From assembly GCA_030600625.1 (NCBI GenBank), contig JAUVLS010000098.1, positions 1 to 5,938 on the forward strand: DNA of 5,938 nt, written 5' to 3'. Below the pieces are notes generated by a model. The model worked only from the letters and a program-made list of their open reading frames with translations, was not told the origin of the DNA and ran no database searches. The position numbers and the translations under genes were made by a program. Below are positions 1-5,938 of the stretch, one piece after another. The number at the start of each line of letters is the position of its first letter. Position 1 is the first letter of the stretch. This stretch comes from Bacteroidales bacterium. Its GTDB lineage: Bacteria; Bacteroidota; Bacteroidia; Bacteroidales; UBA12077.

Positions 1-217
1 ATGGACAATTAGAAAAGGTATGAATGCGCCACAAGCTGCAGGAGCAATTCATAGCGATTTGGAACGTGGCTTTATTCGTGCAGAGGTTATGAAATACGAT
101 GATTTTGTTTCAATAGGCTCTGAAACTAAAGTGAAAGAAGCCGGGAAATTTCATGTCGAAGGTAAAAATTATATTGTTGATGATGGCGATATTCTTCATA
201 TCAGGTTTAATATATAA
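1..217 (+). CDS. ychF: Redox-regulated/Obg-like ATPase YchF, C-terminal fragment (5' end outside window)
   Basis: Only the last 71 codons are present; the frame is open from base 2 to the TAA ending at 217 and has no start of its own, so the gene continues off the left edge. The internal ATG at base 20 is the Met of the RKGM motif, not a start. The peptide begins [14 protein letters not shown] and continues with an IHSD-L-E-GFIRAEV block, MKYDD, VKEAGK and VEGK, and ends [10 protein letters not shown]. This matches the conserved TGS-domain end of YchF/OLA1, a cytoplasmic TRAFAC-class ATPase that associates with ribosomes and is linked to translation and oxidative-stress responses (family knowledge). 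The last residues fit the usual C-terminus, so this end appears intact. The nucleotide-binding G domain is not visible here. Identification is confident because this tail is highly conserved across bacteria. Confidence 0.95.
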   Translation, partial: WTIRKGMNAPQAAGAIHSDLERGFIRAEVMKYDDFVSIGSETKVKEAGKFHVEGKNYIVDDGDILHIRFNI

Positions 218-481
218 TTTAGGTATATGGTATGCGGTATAAGATTTATTGGTTTATTAGTAAATCGGTAAAATAGTAAAATAGTCAATAATGGCTATGA
301 TATAAATAAATGGTGTGTTTAGTGTAATTTTTGGTGTTTTGGTGTCTTTGTGGCTATTTTTTTATGCCACTAAAACACTAAATCTCCAAATATCACAAAA
401 AATAGTACAATCACATTAGTTTAAATCAGCTTCAATAATCAATACTATGTACTCGATACTCAAATCTAAAATATTAAACAA
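218..481. other. AT-rich intergenic region between ychF and crcB
   Basis: This 264-base non-coding stretch separates the ychF stop from the crcB start. Besides the inverted repeat at 322-396 it shows a small direct repeat (AAAATAGT twice, 270-285) and a weak AT-only hairpin (243-251 with 258-266) lacking a T tract. The promoter for crcB should lie here, but I found no convincing Bacteroidota-type TTTG/TAnnTTTG pair. No fluoride riboswitch could be recognised. The 22 bases before the crcB ATG are A/T-rich, as is common for Bacteroidota leaders, with no Shine-Dalgarno sequence. Confidence 0.6.
322..396. repeat. Long imperfect inverted repeat in the ychF-crcB intergenic region
   Basis: Two arms of 25 bases, 330-354 and 366-390, are reverse complements at 20 of 25 positions; one of the five mismatches would be a G-U wobble in RNA. 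The loop is 11 bases and T-rich (355-365). The stem is anchored by GTGGC/GCCAC next to the loop. Past a small bulge, GTG (322-324) can also pair with CAC (394-396). The left arm contains GGTGTCTTTGTGGC. From memory, similar CTTTGTGGC...GCCAC palindromes recur between genes in Bacteroidota genomes, so this may be one copy of a dispersed REP-like element; that cannot be tested from one window. It lies 86 bases upstream of crcB and could also help end ychF transcription, but no run of T follows the stem on the plus strand. Confidence 0.6.
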
Positions 482-847
482 ATGAATACATTATTTGCAA
501 TTTTTATTGGTGGTGGATTGGGTAGTGTAACTCGATTTGGGATATCAAAATTTGTTACTTCGGATTTTAAAGAAATTAACCCTGTAGGAACTTTAACAGC
601 GAATGTTATAAGTACTTTAATATTAGGTGTTATACTGTTTGTAACAACAGAGAAACTTATTGTATCGTCAACTATTAAAGCGCTCTTAATTGTTGGGTTT
701 TGTGGAGGATTTAGTACATTCTCAACATTTAGTTATGAGACTTTTGAATTATTACGATCAGGTAATTATTACTTTGCCACTGCAAATATATTAGTAAGTA
801 TCTTCTTAGGTGTTGGAGTTTTGTTTATTTTAGCACGAAGTATTTAA
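482..847 (+). CDS. crcB: Fluoride channel CrcB (Fluc family)
   Basis: This 121-residue inner-membrane protein has the usual size and four-helix layout of Fluc/CrcB (about residues 3-25, 33-55, 62-91 and 96-119). Fluc proteins act as dual-topology dimers that let fluoride leave the cytoplasm (family knowledge). Visible signatures are GGGLGSVTRF with the conserved Arg18; NPVGTLTAN with the TM2 polar Asn41; and GFCGGFSTFSTFS at 72-84, holding the TM3 break where the central sodium sits and the paired pore phenylalanines Phe80 and Phe83. The ATG at 482 starts directly at TM1 and follows an A-rich leader, so it is a good start. The phosphatase-like gene begins 19 bases after its stop on the same strand, suggesting a shared transcript. 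All residues I would expect for function are present, so it is probably an active channel. Confidence 0.95.
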   Translation: MNTLFAIFIGGGLGSVTRFGISKFVTSDFKEINPVGTLTANVISTLILGVILFVTTEKLIVSSTIKALLIVGFCGGFSTFSTFSYETFELLRSGNYYFATANILVSIFLGVGVLFILARSI

Positions 848-866
848 AAATTCCTAAATTTAAGAA

Positions 867-2519
867 ATGCACAAAAGAAAATATTCTACAAAATCAATAT
901 TACTTAGTCTTTTTATTTTATTCGGGTTTAGTATACTGCAAGCTCAGAATCAACTTAATAAACCGCCAAAATTAGTAGTTGGAATTGTAATTGAAGAAAT
1001 GCGCTATGAGATGCTTCTTCGCTATTGGGATTCGTTTGGAGAGAATGGTTTTAAAAAAATAATAAACCATGGAGCTTTTTGTACTCAAACTCATCATAAT
1101 TATTTAATTACACAGAATGGTGTAGGTCAGGCAAGTATAGTAACAGGAACATATCCTGATTATCACGGAATTATTTCAGATACCTGGTATAATCGATTAG
1201 CAGACAAAACTGTTGGTTGTGCCGACGAATCAAAATTTAATTTAATAAATGGAGAAATTTCAATGGGGAATTATACTCCTAAAAATATAATGAGCTCTAC
1301 TATTGGAGATGAATTGAAGTTGGCTACCAATGATAGTTCTAAAGTAATTTCTATTTCTTTGAATCCTGTTTCTGCCGTGATTTCAGGAGGAAGGTTAGCA
1401 GATTATGCATTTTGGTTTAATAATCATGATGGAGGATGGATAACAGGGAACTATTATACCGATACTTTACCAGCATGGGTAAAGGAGTTTAATGCAAAAG
1501 GATTTCAGGAGGTATATATGAGAAGGAACTGGGCAAGTATGTATTCCTTAAAAAATAATTATAAATATAGCTTACCTGACGATAGTGATTTTGAAATAGG
1601 TTTTAGAAATTATCGTTATACTTTTCCGTATGATTTATCGTATTTAAGAAATCGATCCGGAAATTTTAAATATCTAAAATATACTCCGTTTGGAAATACT
1701 TACACCAAGGATTTTGCAGTATCGACAATTATTAACGAGGATTTAGGAAAAGATAGTTTTACAGATTTTCTTACAATCAGTTTTTCTGCAACAAATTACA
1801 GTGGAGAATTATTTGGTCCTCGGTCTGTTGAGATGGAGGATTTGTTTTTACGATTGGATAAAGATTTGGAACACCTTATAAGTTTTCTTGATAATGAAAT
1901 AGGTTTGGAGAATACTTTGATTTATATAACATCCGACAGAGGAATTTCTGATGTTCCTGAATATCTTATTTCTAAAAAACAAAATGCAGGTGTGTTTGAT
2001 GGTGCCAAGGCTGTTACTTTACTTAATAGTTATTTAAGTATTTTATATCAGGAAGGAGAATGGGTAAAGTCATATTATTCAAGACAGATATATTTTAATC
2101 AGCAATTAATAGACAATACAGGTGTTGATTTGAATGATGTTCAAAATAAAGTAGCCAACTTTATGGTTCAGTTTACCGGTGTGGCAAATGCACTTCCCGC
2201 ATCAACAATAAATGCAACGAATTTTGAGTCCGGTATTAATCAAAAAATTCAAAACAGTTTCCATCAAAAACGCTCGGGTGATGTGATAATAAACCTTGAA
2301 CCCGGTTGGATTGAAAAAAATGGATATGTAACAAAATCAGGATCGGGATATGAATACGATACTCATGTTCCTTTGATATGGTATGGTTGGAAAGTTAAAA
2401 ATATTCGAATAGATAGATCTACAGAAGTAATAGATATTGCACCAACAATTGCATGGATTCTTAAAATAACTTCGCCCAATGCTTCAGTTGGCAATCCAAT
2501 TTTTGAAATAGTAGAATAA
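867..2519 (+). CDS. Secreted alkaline-phosphatase-superfamily protein (PafA-like), probable pseudoenzyme
   Basis: The protein has 550 residues. Residues 1-26 are a signal peptide (basic start, hydrophobic 11-24, likely cleavage after LQA), so it should be periplasmic. The scaffold matches PafA-type phosphatases/phosphodiesterases: KLVVGIVIEEMRYEML (36-50), NGFKKIINHGA, ASIVTGTYPDYHGII (89-103), WITGNYY (191-197), FGPRSVEMEDLFLRLDKDLE (316-335), KRSGDVIINLEPGW (468-481), YDTHVPLIWYG (497-507), DIAPTIAWIL (523-532). Length is normal, with no frameshift. By recalled alignment to PafA, the active site is eroded: metal Asp to Glu43, nucleophile Thr to Asn84, Asn to Asp105, the Lys-x-Arg pair to Asn166/Val168, DxxxH to Asn310/Glu314, and DH to Asp357/Arg358. 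Only Asp357 and His500 remain of the usual seven metal-site residues. It is therefore probably not a zinc phosphatase; a binding, structural or altered role is inferred. It begins 19 bases after crcB and likely shares its transcript. Confidence 0.85.
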   Translation: MHKRKYSTKSILLSLFILFGFSILQAQNQLNKPPKLVVGIVIEEMRYEMLLRYWDSFGENGFKKIINHGAFCTQTHHNYLITQNGVGQASIVTGTYPDYHGIISDTWYNRLADKTVGCADESKFNLINGEISMGNYTPKNIMSSTIGDELKLATNDSSKVISISLNPVSAVISGGRLADYAFWFNNHDGGWITGNYYTDTLPAWVKEFNAKGFQEVYMRRNWASMYSLKNNYKYSLPDDSDFEIGFRNYRYTFPYDLSYLRNRSGNFKYLKYTPFGNTYTKDFAVSTIINEDLGKDSFTDFLTISFSATNYSGELFGPRSVEMEDLFLRLDKDLEHLISFLDNEIGLENTLIYITSDRGISDVPEYLISKKQNAGVFDGAKAVTLLNSYLSILYQEGEWVKSYYSRQIYFNQQLIDNTGVDLNDVQNKVANFMVQFTGVANALPASTINATNFESGINQKIQNSFHQKRSGDVIINLEPGWIEKNGYVTKSGSGYEYDTHVPLIWYGWKVKNIRIDRSTEVIDIAPTIAWILKITSPNASVGNPIFEIVE

Positions 2520-2673
2520 ACAAATTTTATTTCATAGAGTGTTTTATATAGTTTGAAATTAGATATTTATCTTAAATGGACATTGCTGATTAAATTCCGA
2601 ATACAAAATTCAAATAAATAAAAAGCATCAAGTAATAACCTGATGCTTTGAGTTTAATAATAAAAATATACAA
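2520..2673. other. Convergent intergenic region
   Basis: These 154 bases separate the stop of the phosphatase-like gene from the stop of the antiporter gene on the opposite strand. Apart from the hairpin at 2622-2649, I see only short AT-only palindromes (for example 2529-2534 with 2554-2559). No gene is evident. Confidence 0.6.
2622..2649 (-). terminator. Intrinsic terminator of the antiporter gene
   Basis: A perfect 9-base inverted repeat, AAAGCATCA (2622-2630) and TGATGCTTT (2641-2649), encloses a 10-base loop; past one A-C mismatch, GT (2632-2633) can pair with AC (2638-2639). Read on the minus strand, the stem runs into TTTTATTTATTTG, a T-rich tail, 25 bases after the antiporter stop. 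That is the arrangement of a Rho-independent terminator. On the plus strand the stem is followed by GAGTTTAATAAT, so termination of the convergent phosphatase-like gene by the same hairpin is possible but less convincing. Confidence 0.8.
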
Positions 2674-5592
2674 TTACTTTTTAGAGCAAATTAACAATCT
2701 GCTATCGCGGCTTAGTGTAATAGAATTATCATCAATCCAACAAGGAGCTTCCACATTTTCATTATTAGATTTAATGGCTTTTCCTGTAATGAGGATTGCC
2801 AATTTATCTTCTATATCAATATTTTTGACCTTCTTAGCCAGGACTAATTCTCCTTTTGATAGTAGTCGCTGTAATTCTGCGTGTTGCATTTTGTTATATG
2901 GTTCATGTTCAGAGATGATATTTTCAGCCAAACGTGGAGCAGCAATTTGCCATAATTTGTCTTCTAAAGTATGATTGTCATGAATCACTTGTTGCATACT
3001 TACAGATGTAAGTCGAAGTACAGTAACAGGGGATTCTGCCGTTACAGTAGCAGTTCTTGGGACATTCGTAAGAACCGCAATTTCACCAATAACACTTCCT
3101 TTTCCTAAAATATCAATAAGCTTTTTATTAATAGTTACTTTTACAGATCCACGAGCAATAACATATAGTCCATCAACTTGTCCATGTTCTTTTATAATTT
3201 TTTCTCCAACAGCATAATTTCTATGTTGGAACAAGCTCACAATCTTATTAAAAATTGGTTTATCAAGTTCTTTTAGCCATGATATATCTTGTAATAATTT
3301 GGCTTTTTCAGGAGGCACTATTTCAGGAGGCGAGTCAATAAGTTTCTTCATTCGTTCTTCAATACTTTCAGTCATTTTATGAGCTTCATCGGAACCTATT
3401 TGTCCTTTCTTTTGTAATCTTTCAACAATTTTTAATTCACTATTTAGGTTTGAACGTATTGCCTGGCGTGTTGCGATGGCATCATAAATTTCAGGGAAAG
3501 TGTTTTTAAGGTTTCTTAAGAATGTTAAACCATGAATTCTGTTCTCGTTAATTTCACTTTCTATAGTTGCCAGATCCTGATCTACCGTTAATTCTTCGGT
3601 ATCAGAACTTATTGCCATACCTTCTGTCAGTTTCAATGTATCATATTGAGCTTCAACAAAACCTCTTGCTGCATCGTAACTATTAGTTAATTGCTCAAAA
3701 AAGAATCTTTGAGAAATTTTATCCAGAATTGGTATAGATTGAAGTTTGTTAAGAAACTTTGGTGTTTGCCACAGTTGTTCCAAATCTTTTCTTTCTGACA
3801 AGGAAATTTTTCCGTCAGCATCAATAATTTCATTAATGGCGTCGGTTAAATTACGAACTGCATTTGGACCAAGCAGACCTTCTTTAAATTGATTCCAGTA
3901 ACTGCTTTTTTCTTTTTCGAGAATCCTTCTTCTGGTCTCGTACAAATTGGAATACTTTCCTTCGTCAAGTTTAATTTCAATGTTTTCAGGTTCTTCCGGC
4001 AAATAGGTTTTAACACTTTCCCAATTTGCTCTGCTTAAGAATCGGTCTGATTTTAGTTTATCCATTGAGTTTTCAGCAGTATTCCTCAGATAATTTTCAG
4101 CATTTAAAATCATTTTTTGTTTAGCAGGAGGTATATCAGTTAATCCTAACCAATTAAGAAATACTTTAATAGTTGTAGCATTAATTACTAAAGTAAGAGT
4201 TACAATTCCTGCAGTATAGAATAAGAATTGCTCTCTTATTGTCCCATCAATTTTTGATTCACCGACAACAATTAAAGCAAGTGCTAATCCTATTGCTCCG
4301 CGTAAAGCTCCCCACCATAAAACATAAGCATCTTTCTTAGGTAATCCATAACCTACTTTTCTCATAACAGGAAAGAAAATTGCAATAACAATGGCTCTAA
4401 CAATATGAATTCCAATATATAATATTAACAAAATCAAGAAATCATTAGCGGTAAATACAATATTATCTGCAATAACAACACCTACAATTAAGAAAATCAA
4501 TGTATTTGCGATAAATGCAAATAATTCCCAGAATTCGTGAAGAAAGTGTTCTACTTCGGGGCTAATCCTGGTTCTTCCAACACTTGCCATAAATAAACCA
4601 AATGATACTAAACCAAGAACACCTGATACGTGTAAGAAATGTTCAGCTACAAAGAAAGTCATATAAGCAGCAGCAACAATTACTGTTATTTCAACTAATG
4701 CATCATTAAACACTTTTTTAACCCACGCTATAACAATATAACCAATAATAATTCCTACTAAAGTACCACCAACTGCTACTCTGAAAAATTCTATTATCGG
4801 CGAAGTATCAGACCCTGCACCTGTAATACCCAAAAGCAGCACCATGAAAATAACAATTGCAGTACCATCATTTAACATCGATTCTCCTTCAATAAGTGTT
4901 CCCAGTTTTTTGCTTGCACCAACATCTTTAAGTATTGATACAACTGCTACCGGGTCGGTAGCACTGACAACTGCGCCAAAAAGCAAGGCCATTGCCCAAC
5001 TCCATTTATTTAGTCCGATTCCTGCCATTTTTATTCCAACTACTATTAAAGCAGTGAGCACTATAGCAACTATGATACCGGGAACGGCAAGAATAAATGC
5101 ATTTGCTGATGTTTTTTTAAATGTATGAACATCCATTGCAAATGCTGCTTCAAAAATTAAAGTAGGTAAAAAGATATATAGTATTAGATGTGGATTAATA
5201 TTTCCTGCCCAACCAATAGCATCACTAAGAAAAGTGGCATTTAACTTTATTCCGATTATATTCCATTCGCCAAAATATCCCATTCGGGACAGCACTCCTA
5301 AACCCAAACCAATCAGTAATAAGGAAACTGTAAAGGGAAGTGGGCTTTTTTTAAGGAAATGACGCGTTCCGGCTCCAATTATTAATGCAATAATAATAAA
5401 AAATAAAGGACTCATATTCCCGGTATGTCCTGATTCTTCTGCATGAACTTCTTCATGAGTATTTGTCTGATCCTGATGAACTGATACTTCAGTTTCTTCT
5501 TTTTCATGCTCTTGTGCTAAGACATTATTCTGTAGTGAAAGACTTAATGTAATGATTAAAAAAAAGAGCAAATAACGGAATAGATTTTTCAT
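2674..5592 (-). CDS. CPA1-type Na+(K+)/H+ antiporter with C-terminal cyclic-nucleotide-binding domain (SOS1-like architecture)
   Basis: From the ATG at 5592 the protein has 972 residues. Residues 1-26 form a signal peptide ending VLAQ; residues 27-59 are a His/Glu-rich extracytoplasmic stretch; residues 61-480 hold about 12-13 membrane helices. The core has the CPA1 marks ATDPVAVVSIL (Asp213) and GESMLNDGTA (Asn241-Asp242), plus WWGALRGAIGLALAL with Arg431, so it should exchange Na+ or K+ for protons across the inner membrane. Residues about 485-770 are charged, mostly helical and cytoplasmic, with a DADGKISLSE loop at 591-600. Residues about 777-870 are a CNBD with GEIAVLTNVPRTATV (836-850), the phosphate-binding cassette with Glu837 and Arg846 kept. 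About 100 further residues follow. An in-frame TTG at 5619 would add nine residues before the signal peptide; the ATG is preferred because it starts it directly. Antiporter identity is firm; ion choice and cNMP control are inferred. Confidence 0.93.
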   Translation of the reverse strand: MKNLFRYLLFFLIITLSLSLQNNVLAQEHEKEETEVSVHQDQTNTHEEVHAEESGHTGNMSPLFFIIIALIIGAGTRHFLKKSPLPFTVSLLLIGLGLGVLSRMGYFGEWNIIGIKLNATFLSDAIGWAGNINPHLILYIFLPTLIFEAAFAMDVHTFKKTSANAFILAVPGIIVAIVLTALIVVGIKMAGIGLNKWSWAMALLFGAVVSATDPVAVVSILKDVGASKKLGTLIEGESMLNDGTAIVIFMVLLLGITGAGSDTSPIIEFFRVAVGGTLVGIIIGYIVIAWVKKVFNDALVEITVIVAAAYMTFFVAEHFLHVSGVLGLVSFGLFMASVGRTRISPEVEHFLHEFWELFAFIANTLIFLIVGVVIADNIVFTANDFLILLILYIGIHIVRAIVIAIFFPVMRKVGYGLPKKDAYVLWWGALRGAIGLALALIVVGESKIDGTIREQFLFYTAGIVTLTLVINATTIKVFLNWLGLTDIPPAKQKMILNAENYLRNTAENSMDKLKSDRFLSRANWESVKTYLPEEPENIEIKLDEGKYSNLYETRRRILEKEKSSYWNQFKEGLLGPNAVRNLTDAINEIIDADGKISLSERKDLEQLWQTPKFLNKLQSIPILDKISQRFFFEQLTNSYDAARGFVEAQYDTLKLTEGMAISSDTEELTVDQDLATIESEINENRIHGLTFLRNLKNTFPEIYDAIATRQAIRSNLNSELKIVERLQKKGQIGSDEAHKMTESIEERMKKLIDSPPEIVPPEKAKLLQDISWLKELDKPIFNKIVSLFQHRNYAVGEKIIKEHGQVDGLYVIARGSVKVTINKKLIDILGKGSVIGEIAVLTNVPRTATVTAESPVTVLRLTSVSMQQVIHDNHTLEDKLWQIAAPRLAENIISEHEPYNKMQHAELQRLLSKGELVLAKKVKNIDIEDKLAILITGKAIKSNNENVEAPCWIDDNSITLSRDSRLLICSKK

Positions 5593-5643
5593 TGATTTTG
5601 GATTAAAATTTAAACCCAAGATACAAAAAATATCTTTAAAATT
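5593..5643 (-). promoter_or_regulatory. Leader between the HNH-like gene and the antiporter gene
   Basis: These 51 bases are A/T-rich. On the minus strand the sequence just before the antiporter ATG reads TTTTAATCCAAAATCA, an A-rich leader with no Shine-Dalgarno sequence, typical of Bacteroidota translation starts. A near match to the Bacteroidota -7 element (TAAATTTT against TAnnTTTG) is present, but I could not pair it with a correctly spaced -33 element. There is no terminator hairpin here, so readthrough from the HNH-like gene is plausible. Confidence 0.3.
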
Positions 5644-5938
5644 TTAATCTATTTTTACATGACCCCAGTTTTCGCCTTTGCGAATTCTGTTAAGCTGTGT
5701 GTGGGTAATTCCAAATTCTTTTGCGAGTTTGTAAAGTTTGTTTTTACCCCTTTTTAATTTTTTCTTTAGTCGAATGACGTCGGTTTCAGTAAGTTTCGAA
5801 TAATTAATGGTTCCTCGTTTATAATTGGGATTTATTTTTTGATGAGCAAACATGGTTTCTTGTGTAACCCATCTAAGATTATCAACATGATTATTAATTT
5901 TATCAAAATCTAAATGAATTACATATTGTTGCAAATCA
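5644..5938 (-). CDS. HNH-endonuclease-like/NUMOD-type protein with C-terminal helix-turn-helix, C-terminal fragment
   Basis: The frame is open from the right window edge to the TAA at 5644-5646 (98 codons before the stop), so the N-terminus is missing; the TTG at 5934 is most likely an internal Leu codon. The visible part starts DLQQYVIHLDFDKINNHVDNLRWVT, which resembles the second half of the HNH_3 fold (vnHiDgnktNN...NLeW), including the candidate catalytic His and the N...NLRW end. After a basic linker, KLTETDVIRLKKKL followed by LYKLAKEFGITHTQLNRIRKG reads as a helix-turn-helix or NUMOD/IENR-type DNA-binding repeat. Related free-standing proteins ending GENWGH(V/I) are, from memory, common in Bacteroidota chromosomes. 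Whether it cuts DNA or acts as a DNA-binding regulator is unknown. It lies 51 bases upstream of the antiporter on the same strand, so co-transcription is possible. Confidence 0.75.
   Translation of the reverse strand, partial: DLQQYVIHLDFDKINNHVDNLRWVTQETMFAHQKINPNYKRGTINYSKLTETDVIRLKKKLKRGKNKLYKLAKEFGITHTQLNRIRKGENWGHVKID

Noticed and set aside
20..217. Separate 65-residue gene starting at ATG 20
   Set aside because: The frame is open upstream to the window edge and the ATG is the internal Met of the conserved YchF RKGM motif.
243..266. Weak hairpin after ychF as a terminator
   Set aside because: The stem is almost entirely A-T and G-T pairs and is followed by GGTAAAATAG instead of a T tract.
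218..481. Possible fluoride riboswitch upstream of crcB
   Set aside because: The conserved GGNGAUGG-type start, the AUAA-type loop and the pseudoknot pairing of the crcB motif could not be found. TAATGGCTATGATATAAATAA near 289-309 only vaguely resembles it.
2529..2559. ATTTCA...TGAAAT as a terminator of the phosphatase-like gene
   Set aside because: Only six A/T-rich pairs with a 19-base loop and no T run after it.
2648..2974. Plus-strand open frame of about 108 codons
   Set aside because: It lies antisense to the conserved end of the antiporter gene, starts inside the terminator hairpin, and its translation resembles no protein I recognise.
4844..5128. Plus-strand open frame of about 94 codons
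   Set aside because: It is antisense to the TDP/ND transport core of the antiporter, whose coding is beyond doubt; the hydrophobic look is a by-product of the opposite strand.
5593..5643. Bacteroidota promoter (TTTG/TAnnTTTG) for the antiporter gene
   Set aside because: The -7-like match is imperfect and the nearest TTTG lies about 11 bases away instead of the usual spacing of roughly 19-20, so it is not called as a promoter.

Overview
The window looks like a chromosomal segment from an AT-rich member of the Bacteroidota, probably a Bacteroidales/Marinilabiliales- or Cytophaga-like organism. This is inferred from protein style: a PafA-type secreted phosphatase relative, a Bacteroidota-flavoured HNH/NUMOD-type protein ending in GENWGHVKID, and A-rich leaders without clear Shine-Dalgarno sequences before the start codons. 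Nothing in the window looks like a phage, transposon or CRISPR array.

Layout, left to right. The window opens in the last 71 codons of ychF (plus strand), which encodes the TGS end of the Obg-like ATPase. A 264-base AT-rich intergenic stretch follows and holds a long imperfect inverted repeat (about 322-396). Next is a compact plus-strand pair: crcB (482-847), a small four-helix fluoride channel, and 19 bases later a secreted alkaline-phosphatase-superfamily protein (867-2519). That second protein keeps the PafA-like scaffold, but most of the metal-ligand and catalytic positions are substituted, so it is probably a pseudoenzyme. A short convergent intergenic region (2520-2673) carries a hairpin terminator oriented for the minus strand.

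The right half is minus strand. A 972-residue CPA1-type cation/proton antiporter (2674-5592) has a signal peptide, a His/Glu-rich extracytoplasmic lead-in, a full transporter core with the TDP and ND motifs, a roughly 290-residue soluble helical linker, and a C-terminal cyclic-nucleotide-binding domain whose phosphate-binding cassette looks intact. This resembles the domain order of plant SOS1. Upstream of it, and cut by the right window edge, is the C-terminal part of an HNH/helix-turn-helix protein (5644 to the edge).

How the genes relate: crcB and the phosphatase-like gene are probably co-transcribed. Fluoride export and antiport are both ion-homeostasis functions, but the two transporters are convergent and there is no evidence that they form one system. 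The two observations most worth following are the eroded active site of the phosphatase-like protein and the antiporter-CNBD fusion. Neither amounts to proof of a new system.
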